Source: an uncultured Fibrobacter sp.
GTDB taxonomy: Bacteria; Fibrobacterota; Fibrobacteria; Fibrobacterales; Fibrobacteraceae
Direction: 5' to 3'
NCBI GenBank assembly: GCA_946414025.1
Contig: CAMKMX010000004.1
Span: 1-64,000, forward strand
Length of the DNA stretch: 64,000 bases
Shown in pieces: positions 25,942 to 34,500 of this stretch; positions within the stretch are counted from its first letter, which is position 1, and the number at the start of each line of letters is the position of its first letter. The notes beneath the pieces were generated by a model. The model searched no databases. It was given only the letters and a program-made list of their open reading frames with translations, and was not told the origin of the DNA. The position numbers were made by a program, and so were the translations under genes.

Positions 25942-26544
25942 ATGAAAATCGCCGACAAGACCGTGGTCCAGATGCACTACACCCTTACCTCCGACGAAGG
26001 TGCCGTTATCGATTCTTCCGAAGGTCGCGAACCGCTCCAGTACATCCAGGGCGCCCACATGATCGTGGTAGGTCTTGAAAAGGCCATGGTAGGCCACGAC
26101 GTTGGCGACAAGTTCGACGTGAAGGTCATTCCCGCCGAAGGCTACGGCGAATACGACGAAACCCTCGCCCAAGAGGTGCCGCTGAACGTGTTCCAGGGAG
26201 TGGAAAAGGTAGAACCCGGCATGTTGTTCTACGCCCAGACGCCTATGGGTCCCATGCCTATTCGGGTCAAGTCCGTTTCAGCAGACAAGGCGGTCATCGA
26301 CGCCAACCACGAACTGGCGGGCAAGAACCTGAACTTCGCCATCGAAGTTGTTTCTGTACGCGAGGCCACCGAAGAGGAACTGAACCCCAAGGGCCACTGC
26401 TGCTGTGGCGGCAAGGGCGAAGGGGACTGCAAGTGCGGCGAAGAAGGCCACGAGTGCGAATGCGGTGGCGAAGGTCACAAGGAAAACTGCGACGGCAAGG
26501 GCGGCTGCGGCTGCCCCAACCACGACAAGCACCACGGGGTGTGA
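25942..26544 (+). CDS. slyD: FKBP-type peptidyl-prolyl isomerase, SlyD-like, with metal-binding tail
   Basis: 200 residues. The FKBP half (about 1-70 and 125-150) brackets the insert-in-flap chaperone domain, as in SlyD: YTLTSDEGAVIDSSEGREPLQYIQGAHMIVVGLEKAMVGHDVGDKFDV and PAEGYGEYDE. The tail from about residue 153 holds ten Cys and six His in a Gly-rich stretch, the nickel/metal-binding tail of SlyD. It is a cytoplasmic folding catalyst and metal chaperone. An AAGGAACA ribosome site lies upstream and a TATATT box near 25901. Confidence 0.92.
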   Translation: MKIADKTVVQMHYTLTSDEGAVIDSSEGREPLQYIQGAHMIVVGLEKAMVGHDVGDKFDVKVIPAEGYGEYDETLAQEVPLNVFQGVEKVEPGMLFYAQTPMGPMPIRVKSVSADKAVIDANHELAGKNLNFAIEVVSVREATEEELNPKGHCCCGGKGEGDCKCGEEGHECECGGEGHKENCDGKGGCGCPNHDKHHGV

Positions 26545-26545
26545 G

Positions 26546-26675
26546 GCGATGTGGAATGTGAAGTGTGGAATGAATTATTCTTAACTTATCATTTCACATC
26601 ACACATTTCACATTAATTTCTTGTCTCCGTCAGTTTTCGCCCCTAGCCCCTAAATCCTAGCCCCTAGATCCTAAT
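26546..26675. repeat. 7-bp-period repeat arrays between slyD and nadE
   Basis: The left arm is GATGTGG, AATGTGA, AGTGTGG, AATGAAT. The right arm is ATTTCAC, ATCACAC, ATTTCAC, ATTAAT (to about 26615). A second array of CCCCTAG/CCCCTAA/ATCCTAG words (about 26639-26675) runs up to the nadE stop codon. It covers the space between these convergent genes. Confidence 0.7.
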
Positions 26676-28220
26676 CTACACCTGCGATTCCGGGTATTCC
26701 GCACCGAAAGCGTGACCCGAAACAGAAAGTATTGGCGGGAACTGGATGCGCTTGGCCAAGGCAATCCCGCGGAAACGCTTGTGCCAGGCCCGCATGTCTT
26801 GCAGAGCCTCTTCGGGAGTCTTGAACAGGGACTTGAAATACTCCAGGTCCACGCCCAAATCCTTGCAGTAGCTTTCAAAGCCTGCCGCCAGGCGAGCTTC
26901 CGTGCTTTCCAGACTGCTCCCCCATTCCACCCATTCGGCAAAGAGCTTGTCGTGATACGGGTACTTGATGGGGTCGCCCTTTCCCTCGTCCACGTTCATG
27001 GCGTCGCTGAGTTCCGCGCTGGCAGGCACGTCTATAGAGGCCTGGGGGATAATTTCTTTGTCGCGGTTGATGTAGCGGGCCAGAGCATACACGTCCGTTT
27101 TCCACAGGTCGCCCAGGGCACACATGACGCCGCAACTGTCCCCGTACAGGGTGCAGTAACCGGCGGTAGCTTCACTCTTGTTGCCGTTGCAGGTAATGCC
27201 CGCTCCAAGCACAGAGGCCACCGTCAACAGCACCGATGCCGAGCGGGTTCTGGCCTGCAGGTTCTCGTGGTTGATGCCTTCCACCTTTATGGGGGTATCG
27301 TCCCCTTCGAACTTGCACTGTCCCAAGCTGTTGCAAACGGATTCTACGATGGCAGAAATAGGCGCCACCATGTAGGGGCAGCCCAGATTTTTCGCCAGGT
27401 CCGCTGCCGCATTCCGGGTAGTAGCCGAATTGAAACGGGTGGGCATGTTAATCAGGTAAACGTTCTTTGCACCAATAGCCTCCGCATAGAGGGCCGCCGA
27501 CACGGCGCTGTCGATACCACCGCTAGCCCCAATGACCATGCGGGGAATATGGAACTTTTTCAGGTTCTCCCGAATCATGAACACCAAGGCATCGTGGATA
27601 AGGGCAATGCGGTCAGGCTCCACAACGGTATTCTGGGGGAATCCGGAAACAGAACCGTCCTCACCCACCTCTACCAGGCATTCCGACGATTCAAACCGGG
27701 GCATGGCAAACACCTGGTTTCCGCCTTTGTCCCAAATGCCGCTGCCGCCGTCCATGGCATAAATGTTCTTGCCGCTGTTTTCGGTACCTACCAAATCCAG
27801 GTAGAAAATCGGCCACTGCAATTTTTGGGCATGGCCTGCACAGGCGTTGCGGACAACCAGGTTCTTGCCTTCCGTAAAGGTGGAAAGTCCAGAAAGAACC
27901 TCGAAATCGTAGCCCCATTTTGCAGGTTTCCCTTTGCTAAAGAACACCCCACCGTCAGAAAGCATGTCGCTTCCGCCCAGCAGGATTTCGATTCCTTGGG
28001 AAAGTTCTGCCACCTTGTCCCTGAAGCCCCCACATTTTTGGAGAAACTCGACCTCGTCTCCTAGGGATCCCAGCATGGTAGAACCTTCGATAGCGTTCTG
28101 GGGCAAAAGCACCAGGTCGGCACCGACCGCCTTGCCTCTTTCCACGGCGACCCTTATCGCTTCAAAATTTTCTTCGGGTTTTCCAGCCTGCACAAAAAGC
28201 TGAGCCATAAAGACTTTCAT
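26676..28220 (-). CDS. nadE: NAD+ synthetase with degenerate nitrilase/glutaminase domain
   Basis: 514 residues. The C-terminal synthetase domain is intact: GASGGIDSAVSAALYAEA at 231-248 carries the ATP-pyrophosphatase P-loop SGGxDS, and PQASIDVPASAELSD is the NaAD-binding segment. The N-terminal nitrilase-like domain is shorter than usual. The catalytic Glu position of the usual PELxLTGY is Gln41 (LLPQNAIEG). The stretch that normally carries the ICED nucleophile Cys is missing: STFTEGKN (113-120) is followed almost directly by the region matching VYVNxVGGQDE (FYLDLVGTENS, 139-149). It is predicted to use free ammonia instead of glutamine. Assignment as NadE is firm; loss of glutaminase is inference. 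Confidence 0.88.
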   Translation of the reverse strand: MKVFMAQLFVQAGKPEENFEAIRVAVERGKAVGADLVLLPQNAIEGSTMLGSLGDEVEFLQKCGGFRDKVAELSQGIEILLGGSDMLSDGGVFFSKGKPAKWGYDFEVLSGLSTFTEGKNLVVRNACAGHAQKLQWPIFYLDLVGTENSGKNIYAMDGGSGIWDKGGNQVFAMPRFESSECLVEVGEDGSVSGFPQNTVVEPDRIALIHDALVFMIRENLKKFHIPRMVIGASGGIDSAVSAALYAEAIGAKNVYLINMPTRFNSATTRNAAADLAKNLGCPYMVAPISAIVESVCNSLGQCKFEGDDTPIKVEGINHENLQARTRSASVLLTVASVLGAGITCNGNKSEATAGYCTLYGDSCGVMCALGDLWKTDVYALARYINRDKEIIPQASIDVPASAELSDAMNVDEGKGDPIKYPYHDKLFAEWVEWGSSLESTEARLAAGFESYCKDLGVDLEYFKSLFKTPEEALQDMRAWHKRFRGIALAKRIQFPPILSVSGHAFGAEYPESQV

Positions 28221-28256
28221 ATAAGCTCCGATTTTTTTTGCAGAAAATATAGGTTT

Positions 28257-29948
28257 TTATTCCTTCAGCCCGCGGTAGTAGGCCTCCAGCTTGGCACGGC
28301 AGGCCTCGAAGCACTCCTTGAGGGAGGGGTCGAACTGGGAGCCCATTCCTTCCACGACAATGGAATAGGCCTTGTCGAAGGACATGGCCTCCTTGTAGCA
28401 ACGCTGGCTCACCAGGGCGTCGTACACGTCGGCCACCGCCATAATGCGGGCCTCGTAAGGAATATCCTCCCCTTTCAGCTTGTTCGGGTAACCTCCCCCG
28501 TCGTAACGCTCATGATGATACCTAGTCACATTGCACACGATCTTCACGAATTCAGGAGTCTCCACCGAAGTCAGCAGGTTTTCCACAATCATGGCGCCCT
28601 TCTCGGAGTGGCTCTTCATCTCTTCGTATTCCTCCGGAGTAAAACGGCCGGGTTTCCGCAAGATACGGTCATCCACGGCAATCTTGCCGATATCGTGCAT
28701 GGGAGCCGCCGTAATCAAGGTGTCGTAGAAGAAATCTGGAAGACTGCGGCTATCCTTGTTACGCAGGTAATCCACAAGAATCGAGACCACGTTGCTGGAA
28801 CGCTTGATATGGCTTCCCGTATTGCTGTCGCGGTTTTCTACCATGTGGGCCATACCAACCAGCATCTGTTCCTGAAGGGTGTGAATCTGGGAATCATTGT
28901 CCTTGAGCATCTGCTCCAGGCGCACATTGTCGGCACCCAGCATATTGATGTAGTTGTGGATAGCGGTCTCGTCTTCTATCTTGAACATGAACGCCTTTTC
29001 TCGCCTAGAAAGAGGGAGTTCGGCGTACCTGATTTTGTAGAACTTGTCCGCCTTCTTGAACTTTTTCTCAGTGACAAATATGCCCTTCGACATTTCCTTA
29101 ATCCAGACAATAAGCAGCCGGTTCAACCTAGAATTATTGGGAAACCTGTAATCGATCCTGCATTTTTTCAGGTTCGGGAATGTCTCGAAAGCCACCTCGT
29201 TGCAGCCCAGGTAATTGTATTTCGAAGTAACCAGGACAAAGCTGTCCGTATTCCTGCCTTCTAGCACCTGGGAAATAAACTGTTCCACGTCGTAACGCTT
29301 GACCCGGTAACAAATGTAGAGCAGCGCGAACTGGGCGAACACGTAAACCGCAGGCATAATCAGGGTGTCATATTCAAAGAACCGTGACGTGAAAAACGAC
29401 AAAATGGAAACGATTTCGATCAGCGAAAGGGCGATAAGACTATTAAACGACACGTTCTTCTTTTTCATGAAGGCATAGACAATCAGGGTCACATTGCAGA
29501 CCACATAGCCAACCATGAGGCAGTTGAAAATAGCGTGTCCAGTCCCGTACACGGCGGTATAGTTACCGGCACCCTCAATCTGGATATATTCGATAGACTT
29601 GTAGTAAAAATCGTTGAAACCTACCGTCAACGACATGCCGAAAATGACAAACACCACCAGCATGAACAGGTCGTGAGCCAAGGCGGGAATCCGAATTTTG
29701 CAAACGGACAGGCTCGCATCGAAGGTGAAAAGCGGCAAAAAGATGGTCCCCGCGTATATCACCTTGTTCGCAAGGACCGCCTCGTCCCGGCCAGAGGACA
29801 GGGCCAGCATCAGGTGGCCCAAACACGAAATGAATACGGAAAAAAACAGCAGGGAGTAATGCCCATTCTGCTTGGAATTAACACGATACTGGAGTATCAT
29901 GTTAATCGCTGCGATAACGCAGAGAGTTGCAAAATAAGCAACGAGCAT
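28257..29948 (-). CDS. Membrane HD-GYP domain protein with 7TM-type sensor region
   Basis: 563 residues from the ATG at 29948; a TTG two codons earlier is possible. Seven N-terminal hydrophobic helices (about 1-225) resemble the seven-helix region of some sensor kinases. A PAS-like segment and a coiled coil (about 235-365) follow, then HD-GYP (about 370-550). The metal site is intact (MHDIGKI, YHHERYDGGGYP, MAVADVYDAL). HD-GYP proteins hydrolyse cyclic di-GMP or related dinucleotides. The domain keeps the HD and GYP elements, so activity is plausible. Confidence 0.85.
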   Translation of the reverse strand: MLVAYFATLCVIAAINMILQYRVNSKQNGHYSLLFFSVFISCLGHLMLALSSGRDEAVLANKVIYAGTIFLPLFTFDASLSVCKIRIPALAHDLFMLVVFVIFGMSLTVGFNDFYYKSIEYIQIEGAGNYTAVYGTGHAIFNCLMVGYVVCNVTLIVYAFMKKKNVSFNSLIALSLIEIVSILSFFTSRFFEYDTLIMPAVYVFAQFALLYICYRVKRYDVEQFISQVLEGRNTDSFVLVTSKYNYLGCNEVAFETFPNLKKCRIDYRFPNNSRLNRLLIVWIKEMSKGIFVTEKKFKKADKFYKIRYAELPLSRREKAFMFKIEDETAIHNYINMLGADNVRLEQMLKDNDSQIHTLQEQMLVGMAHMVENRDSNTGSHIKRSSNVVSILVDYLRNKDSRSLPDFFYDTLITAAPMHDIGKIAVDDRILRKPGRFTPEEYEEMKSHSEKGAMIVENLLTSVETPEFVKIVCNVTRYHHERYDGGGYPNKLKGEDIPYEARIMAVADVYDALVSQRCYKEAMSFDKAYSIVVEGMGSQFDPSLKECFEACRAKLEAYYRGLKE

Positions 29949-30186
29949 TGCCAAACACCCCTATCCGTTCAAGCTTCCAACATTAAATATATATTGAATT
30001 TTTCGGTTTGAACAAATTATTTTGGAATTATTCGTGCGAAATCTGTTTTTATTGTTACGGAATTGTCACATCGCTTTAATGAATAGGGAGGGCGCGCCCT
30101 CCCTAAAACCCTCCCGACACGCTCAAATACGCTTTGCTTTGGAAAGAATTGCCGGTCTGCGTTTTATCCCGTGAGCACCTTCGGTG
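29949..30186. other. Intergenic region with a perfect 22-bp palindrome and a loop-3 hairpin
   Basis: No gene is seen. A loop-free perfect palindrome lies at 30084-30105 (centre GGGCGCGCCC). GCACC-TTC-GGTGC (about 30175-30187) lies just before the pnp terminator. The AT-rich part near 29970-30050 probably carries the promoter of the HD-GYP gene on the minus strand, but no convincing -35/-10 pair was fixed. Confidence 0.5.
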
Positions 30187-30222
30187 CAAAAAAAAACATC
30201 CCGTCCTCAAAAGGGCGGGATG
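30187..30222 (-). terminator. Rho-independent terminator of pnp
   Basis: On the minus strand, CATCCCGCCC-TTTTGA-GGACGGGATG is followed by nine T residues. The stem is about 10 bp with one mismatch. It lies about 40 bases downstream of the pnp stop. Confidence 0.88.
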
Positions 30223-30259
30223 CTTAATTTATCTAAAACGAACGAGTTAATCTGTTCGA

Positions 30260-32500
30260 CTAGCCTTCAGCCGGAGCTTCCGGAGCAGCTTCGGCAGCAG
30301 GTGCTTCGGCAGCCGGGGCAGCCTTCGGAGGGAGCAATGCCTTCATAGAAAGCTTCACCTTGCCCTTCGGGTCCACACCGAGGCAGAGCACTTCGACTTC
30401 GTCACCGACGTGAACGACGTCTTCGACCTTCTCGACGCGGTGGTCGGCAAGTTCGGAGATGTGCACGAGGCCGTCGCGACCCGGGAGAATTTCGACGAAT
30501 GCGCCAAACGGCTGGATCGTCTTGACCTTGCCCTTGTACTTGCGGCCCGGTTCGGGTTCGGCAGTGAGTTCTTCGATCATGCGGCGGCAGACTGCAGCGG
30601 CCTTGCCACTCGGGGCGGCAATGTCGATGTTGCCATCGTCGTCGATGTTGATCGTGCAACCCGTCTGAGACTGCATGCCCTTGATCACGGAGCCACCGGA
30701 ACCGATGACGTCGCGGATCTTGTTGGTCGGGATGCGCATCTTGATCATGGTCGGAGCCTTCTCGGAAACCTTCGGACGCGGAGCGGCGAGGCCGAGTTCA
30801 GCCATCTTGCCGAGGATGTGCAGACGGCCTTGGCGAGCCTGTTCCAGAGCTTCGCGCATGAGTTCCGGCGTAATGCCGCGGATCTTGATATCCATCTGGA
30901 AGGCAGTGATACCTTCGGCAGTACCCGTCACCTTGAAGTCCATATCGCCGAGGTGGTCTTCCGTACCGGTGATGTCGGTCAAGATCTTGATCTTGCCGCC
31001 TTCCTTGACGGAACCCTTTTCGGAGATGAGGCCCATGGCGACACCTGCGACCGGAGCCTTGATAGGAACGCCAGCGTCCATCAAGCTGAGGCAGCCACCG
31101 CAAACAGAGGCCATGGAAGAAGAACCGTTGGATTCCTGAATTTCGGAAACCACGCGGATGGTGTACGGGAAGTCTTCCGGCAGCGGAAGAACGGCGGCGA
31201 GAGAGCGTTCGGCGAGGTGACCGTGACCGATTTCGCGGCGGCTCATGCCGAGGCGCTTGCATTCACCCACGCAGTACGGCGGGAAGTTGTAATGCAGCAT
31301 GTAGCTCTTGGAGCCTTCGCCCTGCAGGCTTTCGTAGCGCTGTTCGTCGGCCTTGGAGCCGAGCGTGCAGACCACGAGACCCTGGGTTTCGCCACGCTGG
31401 AAGATCGCAGAACCGTGAGCGCTCGGGAGAACGCCGAGTTCGATTTCGATGGGGCGGACTTCGGTCGTCGTACGGCCGTCGAGGCGCACGTCTTCGTTCA
31501 GGATCATTTCGCGCATGGCAGTGCGTTCGTAGTCGCTGAAGATTGCCTTAGCGTCTGCAACGAGAGCAGGATCCTGTTCTTCGTCCTTGCCAATGATAGC
31601 GAGAATGCGTTCGTCTTCGAGCATCTTCGCGCAGAGGTCTGCCATAGCCGGATAGAAGTCGGTCTTCACCATGTTGGAGTGGACGTCCTTGTTCAGTTCG
31701 TCCCACACGACTTCCTTCACCGTGGCGAGAAGCTTTTCGTGGGCTTCGCCAACGTGCTGCGGCTTGAGTTCCATCTTGGGCTTAGCGCAGCGGTCCACCA
31801 GTTCCTGTTGGGCCTTGCACATGGCCTTGATGGCTTCGTGACCGGCGAGAATTGCGTTGATCATCGTGTCTTCGGACACTTCGTAGGCACCGCCTTCCAC
31901 CATGCAGACGGAATCTTCGGTACCGGCGACCACCAGGTCCAGATCGGCGCAGGCCATCTGTTCGTAGGTGGGCATCACGATGTTCTGACCATCGACCACG
32001 GCCACGCGTACGGCGGCAACCTGCTGTTCGAAGGGCAGTTCAGAAAGACCGATAGAGAGGGATGCTGCAGACACGCCGAGCACATCCGGTGCGAACTTGC
32101 GGTCAGCAGAAAGAACCTGCACAATCACCTGGACTTCGCGCGTGAAGTTCTCGGGGAACATCGGGCGAATCGGGCGGTCGATGATACGGGCAGAAAGAGT
32201 TTCCTCGTCGCTGGGGCGACCGGCTTCACGCTTGTTGTAGCCGCCCGGGAGGCGACCAGCAGCGTAGGCCTTTTCGCGGTATTCGACGGTCAGCGGGAAG
32301 AAATCGCCTTCCTTCTCTTCGCCGTAGCAAACGGTAGAAAGCACGAAGGCGTCACCCATCTTGGCGACAGCAGCACCACGTGCCTGCTTTGCAATACGGC
32401 CCGTTTCAAACGAAATGACGCGGCCGTCGGGGAGTGTCACGGACACTTCCTTGGGGTCCAGCATCTTGCCGTACTTTTGATGATATGCATCAATAGACAT
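30260..32500 (-). CDS. pnp: Polyribonucleotide nucleotidyltransferase (PNPase)
   Basis: 746 residues. Two RNase PH-type domains (about 15-230 and 315-545) flank an all-helical linker. A KH domain (PTNKIRDVIGSGGSVIKGMQSQTG, about 565-625) and an S1 domain (GRKYKGKVKTIQPFGAFVEILPGRDGLVHISEL, about 635-705) follow. The Ala/Pro/Glu tail is a lineage-specific extension. It degrades RNA phosphorolytically from the 3' end. It lies just downstream of rpsO, the classic rpsO-pnp arrangement, and is followed by a strong terminator. Confidence 0.96.
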   Translation of the reverse strand: MSIDAYHQKYGKMLDPKEVSVTLPDGRVISFETGRIAKQARGAAVAKMGDAFVLSTVCYGEEKEGDFFPLTVEYREKAYAAGRLPGGYNKREAGRPSDEETLSARIIDRPIRPMFPENFTREVQVIVQVLSADRKFAPDVLGVSAASLSIGLSELPFEQQVAAVRVAVVDGQNIVMPTYEQMACADLDLVVAGTEDSVCMVEGGAYEVSEDTMINAILAGHEAIKAMCKAQQELVDRCAKPKMELKPQHVGEAHEKLLATVKEVVWDELNKDVHSNMVKTDFYPAMADLCAKMLEDERILAIIGKDEEQDPALVADAKAIFSDYERTAMREMILNEDVRLDGRTTTEVRPIEIELGVLPSAHGSAIFQRGETQGLVVCTLGSKADEQRYESLQGEGSKSYMLHYNFPPYCVGECKRLGMSRREIGHGHLAERSLAAVLPLPEDFPYTIRVVSEIQESNGSSSMASVCGGCLSLMDAGVPIKAPVAGVAMGLISEKGSVKEGGKIKILTDITGTEDHLGDMDFKVTGTAEGITAFQMDIKIRGITPELMREALEQARQGRLHILGKMAELGLAAPRPKVSEKAPTMIKMRIPTNKIRDVIGSGGSVIKGMQSQTGCTINIDDDGNIDIAAPSGKAAAVCRRMIEELTAEPEPGRKYKGKVKTIQPFGAFVEILPGRDGLVHISELADHRVEKVEDVVHVGDEVEVLCLGVDPKGKVKLSMKALLPPKAAPAAEAPAAEAAPEAPAEG

Positions 32501-32521
32501 AGATTATCTCCAGTCCGCAGA

Positions 32522-32794
32522 TTAGCCGCGGAGACCGAGTTCCTTGATGAGGGCACGAGCGGCGACAATGTCCTTTTCGCCGTAGTACTTGAGGAGGTTC
32601 TTCCTCTTTGCAACCATCATAGACAGGCCGCGCAGGGAGTGGAAGTCCTTCTTGTGGGTCTTGATGTGCTCGGTCAGGTTCTTGATCTTTTCGGTGAGGA
32701 TAGCGACCTGCACGCGGACGTTTCCGGTATCCTTTTCGTTGGCGCCGAACTTGGCGGTGAGCTCTGCAGCTTTTTCCTTAGTGATAGTAGCCAT
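32522..32794 (-). CDS. rpsO: 30S ribosomal protein S15
   Basis: 90 residues from the ATG at 32794 (MATITKEKAAEL). An ATG 9 bases upstream directly follows AAAGGA and would leave no spacing, so the inner ATG with a 9-base spacer is chosen. GNVRVQVAILTEKIKNLTEHIKTHKKDFHSLRGLSMMVAKRKNLLKYY covers the conserved helices that bind 16S rRNA in the platform. It is the first gene of the rpsO-pnp pair. Confidence 0.96.
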   Translation of the reverse strand: MATITKEKAAELTAKFGANEKDTGNVRVQVAILTEKIKNLTEHIKTHKKDFHSLRGLSMMVAKRKNLLKYYGEKDIVAARALIKELGLRG

Positions 32795-32803
32795 TATAGC
32801 CAT

Positions 32804-33477
32804 TCCTTTTTTTGATTGTTTAACTAATTACATGTTTATGCCCGAGTTTCCCTGCTTTAGGCCCAGTGGAATTGGCGAATCTGGACGCAGGACCAAGGCA
32901 AAAATGCAACTACGGACCTGAAATATAGGTAATTCGGGGCTCGTAATCCGGGATCCGGAACAAAAATGCCGCGAATCCGCCCCAATTTATCATTGCGACC
33001 CTCACACACTTGTCATTGCGAGGCCCGCCACACTCTTGTCATCCCCGCGAAGGCGGGGATCTCCTTGTAATTCTCACTACAAAGGGGGAAGCCTCCCCCT
33101 CGGCGAAGCCTTGCCCTTCCCCATGTCACCCTGGAGCGTAGCGATAGGGGATAGGGTCCAAGGCAAGTCTTCCCCTACCCCCTCTGCGGGGACACCCCGC
33201 AACGCCCCCTAGATAATCCGAGTCTCAAGGGCACAGTCGCCTGCAAAAAAGACCGTCGGTCGCGCCTTCACTTCGTTCGCCGCTACCCTCCGGATTTTTT
33301 GCCTAGCAACCATGCCCTCTCGCCTCGAAAAATGGGTTCGCTACGCAGGAGGTTGCTCGGTCACGGCGTTCCCTCGCACCCACCGTCTCTCATAATCCCC
33401 CGTCCTTCAGGTCGGGGAAAAATTTGCCTTTGCTATTCGGGTCAATAATTCCATGCAATTTGATTTTTCCATCGGAA
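32804..33477. repeat. Repeat-filled intergenic region upstream of rpsO
   Basis: No gene is seen. The 5' region of rpsO (32804-32940) is followed by repeated TCATTGCGA words (32990-33025), TCATCCCCGCGAAGGCGGGGATCT-type palindrome (about 33040-33063), GGGGGAAGCCTCCCCC (about 33085-33100), and the CTACCCCCTCTGCGGGG/ACA/CCCCGCAACGCCC palindrome (about 33174-33212). A Gly/Arg-codon-like stretch 33240-33400 contains GCAACC...GGTTGC arms. The composite order recurs at 38310-38425 and 40094-40187. Confidence 0.6.
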
Positions 33478-33861
33478 TCAGCAGAAAAAAAAAGCGCCAG
33501 GCAAAATTTTATGAAGAAAGTCAAATTTCTTCCCTATTGCAATGATTTTTTTCGCAACTTTATCGGGCACCTTATAAGACACCACATTCGCTCTAAACCA
33601 CCAATACTCCATTTCCTTCAAAAAATCCGCATCCAACGGCCATCCCGACGCATCTGGGATTACCGAATCTACACCACAACAGGGACAAATCGCCGTCCGA
33701 CGGCGGTCTCTTTCAACACACCAATCCACAACCTCCGAAGCAGGGTATGTATTGAGGCAACAGAAACATCCGCACATTTTTGATTTTTTCAACAAACGCC
33801 AATTCTTAAAGCAAGCATTATGGGCTTCGCGATATTTTTGCGGCATTTTCTTTTTCGCCAT
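33478..33861 (-). CDS. Small zinc-ribbon-like protein in the toxin-antitoxin island
   Basis: 127 residues, basic N-terminus. Two Cys pairs, CFCC (about 33-36) and CPCC (about 59-62), plus further Cys form a probable zinc ribbon. The pattern CGCFCCLNTYPASEVVDW...CPCCGVDSVIPDASG resembles small uncharacterised cytoplasmic proteins found in many bacteria. The gene follows the antitoxin gene by 14 bases on the same strand and shares its AT-rich composition, so it is probably the third gene of that unit. Function unknown. Confidence 0.65.
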   Translation of the reverse strand: MAKKKMPQKYREAHNACFKNWRLLKKSKMCGCFCCLNTYPASEVVDWCVERDRRRTAICPCCGVDSVIPDASGWPLDADFLKEMEYWWFRANVVSYKVPDKVAKKIIAIGKKFDFLHKILPGAFFFC

Positions 33862-33875
33862 ACTAACCTCCTTTT

Positions 33876-34265
33876 TTACCAGAACAGGTTCTTGTAACTT
33901 GTTCCCAAGGCATTTGCGAGCCTGTGGGCCATCTTGCGGCCAATCGGCTCCCTACCCCGCTCCATCGCAGACACCTGCTGCTTGGTAATCCCCACCTTGT
34001 CGGCAAGTTGCTGCTGCGTGTACCCAAAGGTCGTGCGAAGCAGTTTCAAACTCTCTGCGGGGGTGGAACACGACTCCATTTCCTTGAACCAATCGGACTT
34101 TATAATCTCGACTGGCTCTTCGTCTTCGGCATTGAGCACCTCTACATTAGGAAATGCGGACTGAAAATAGAGCACCACAAAATCGGGGATATTCTTCCCC
34201 TCAAAGGTGAAATTCACCCCTTTGGCATCCTTACTAGTAAGGCGCATTTTCACGGTTTCCAACAT
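33876..34265 (-). CDS. Antitoxin with C-terminal XRE-type HTH
   Basis: 129 residues. The C-terminal part (about 65-125) is a Cro/C1-type helix-turn-helix: LKLLRTTFGYTQQQLADKVGITKQQVSAMERG. The N-terminal 60 residues are a separate acidic domain that may hold the toxin or bind metabolites. It overlaps the toxin gene by 32 bases and is transcribed after it, the HigBA order. It probably represses its own promoter. No family name can be fixed for the N-terminal domain. Confidence 0.85.
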   Translation of the reverse strand: MLETVKMRLTSKDAKGVNFTFEGKNIPDFVVLYFQSAFPNVEVLNAEDEEPVEIIKSDWFKEMESCSTPAESLKLLRTTFGYTQQQLADKVGITKQQVSAMERGREPIGRKMAHRLANALGTSYKNLFW

Positions 34266-34500
34266 AAGTGACCTCCACTTCGATTCCTTTTATAGTTTCT
34301 ATCCAGCACGCCGCCCAATGGTAAGAAAGATGGCAATGATACGTGTTCGTACCGGTGAGTTTCTTGTAATTCGGCCAATGCGGCAATACCGGCCCAATCT
34401 CCGCAAGATCCCTGACCAACTTAGCGAAAAGGACCTGTTCTTTCATGGGCATAAGCCTTGCCGCCTTAAGAATTCTGGGTTTTGTAACAACTCTTCTCAT
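34234..34500 (-). CDS. RelE/HigB-superfamily toxin
   Basis: 88 residues. The segments WPNYKKL, TYHCHLSYHWAACW and VEVTYVGNRENAPY match the group of RelE-like mRNA interferases with a WPNYSKL...HHCHL...VAVW...VTYAGTREKAPY pattern. Such toxins cut mRNA in the ribosome or otherwise block translation. It overlaps the antitoxin gene. A promoter-like TTGACA with a TATATT 17 bases later abuts the annotated ATG, so a start further in (Met17 or Met19) is possible, but the family match begins at the first residues. Confidence 0.83.
   Translation of the reverse strand: MRRVVTKPRILKAARLMPMKEQVLFAKLVRDLAEIGPVLPHWPNYKKLTGTNTYHCHLSYHWAACWIETIKGIEVEVTYVGNRENAPY

Noticed and set aside
26712..28064. Long open frame on the plus strand opposite nadE
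   Set aside because: It is a shadow of the GC-rich nadE codons; its translation has no recognisable motif, while the minus strand encodes a clear NAD synthetase.
30410..32815. About 800-codon open frame on the plus strand opposite pnp and rpsO
   Set aside because: Both minus-strand genes are unmistakable PNPase and S15. The plus-strand translation is His/Phe/Val-rich low-information sequence typical of an antisense shadow.
33240..33420. Possible structured non-coding RNA upstream of rpsO
   Set aside because: Only short GCAACC/GGTTGC arms are seen, with no consistent fold or promoter; repeat-derived sequence is the simpler reading.
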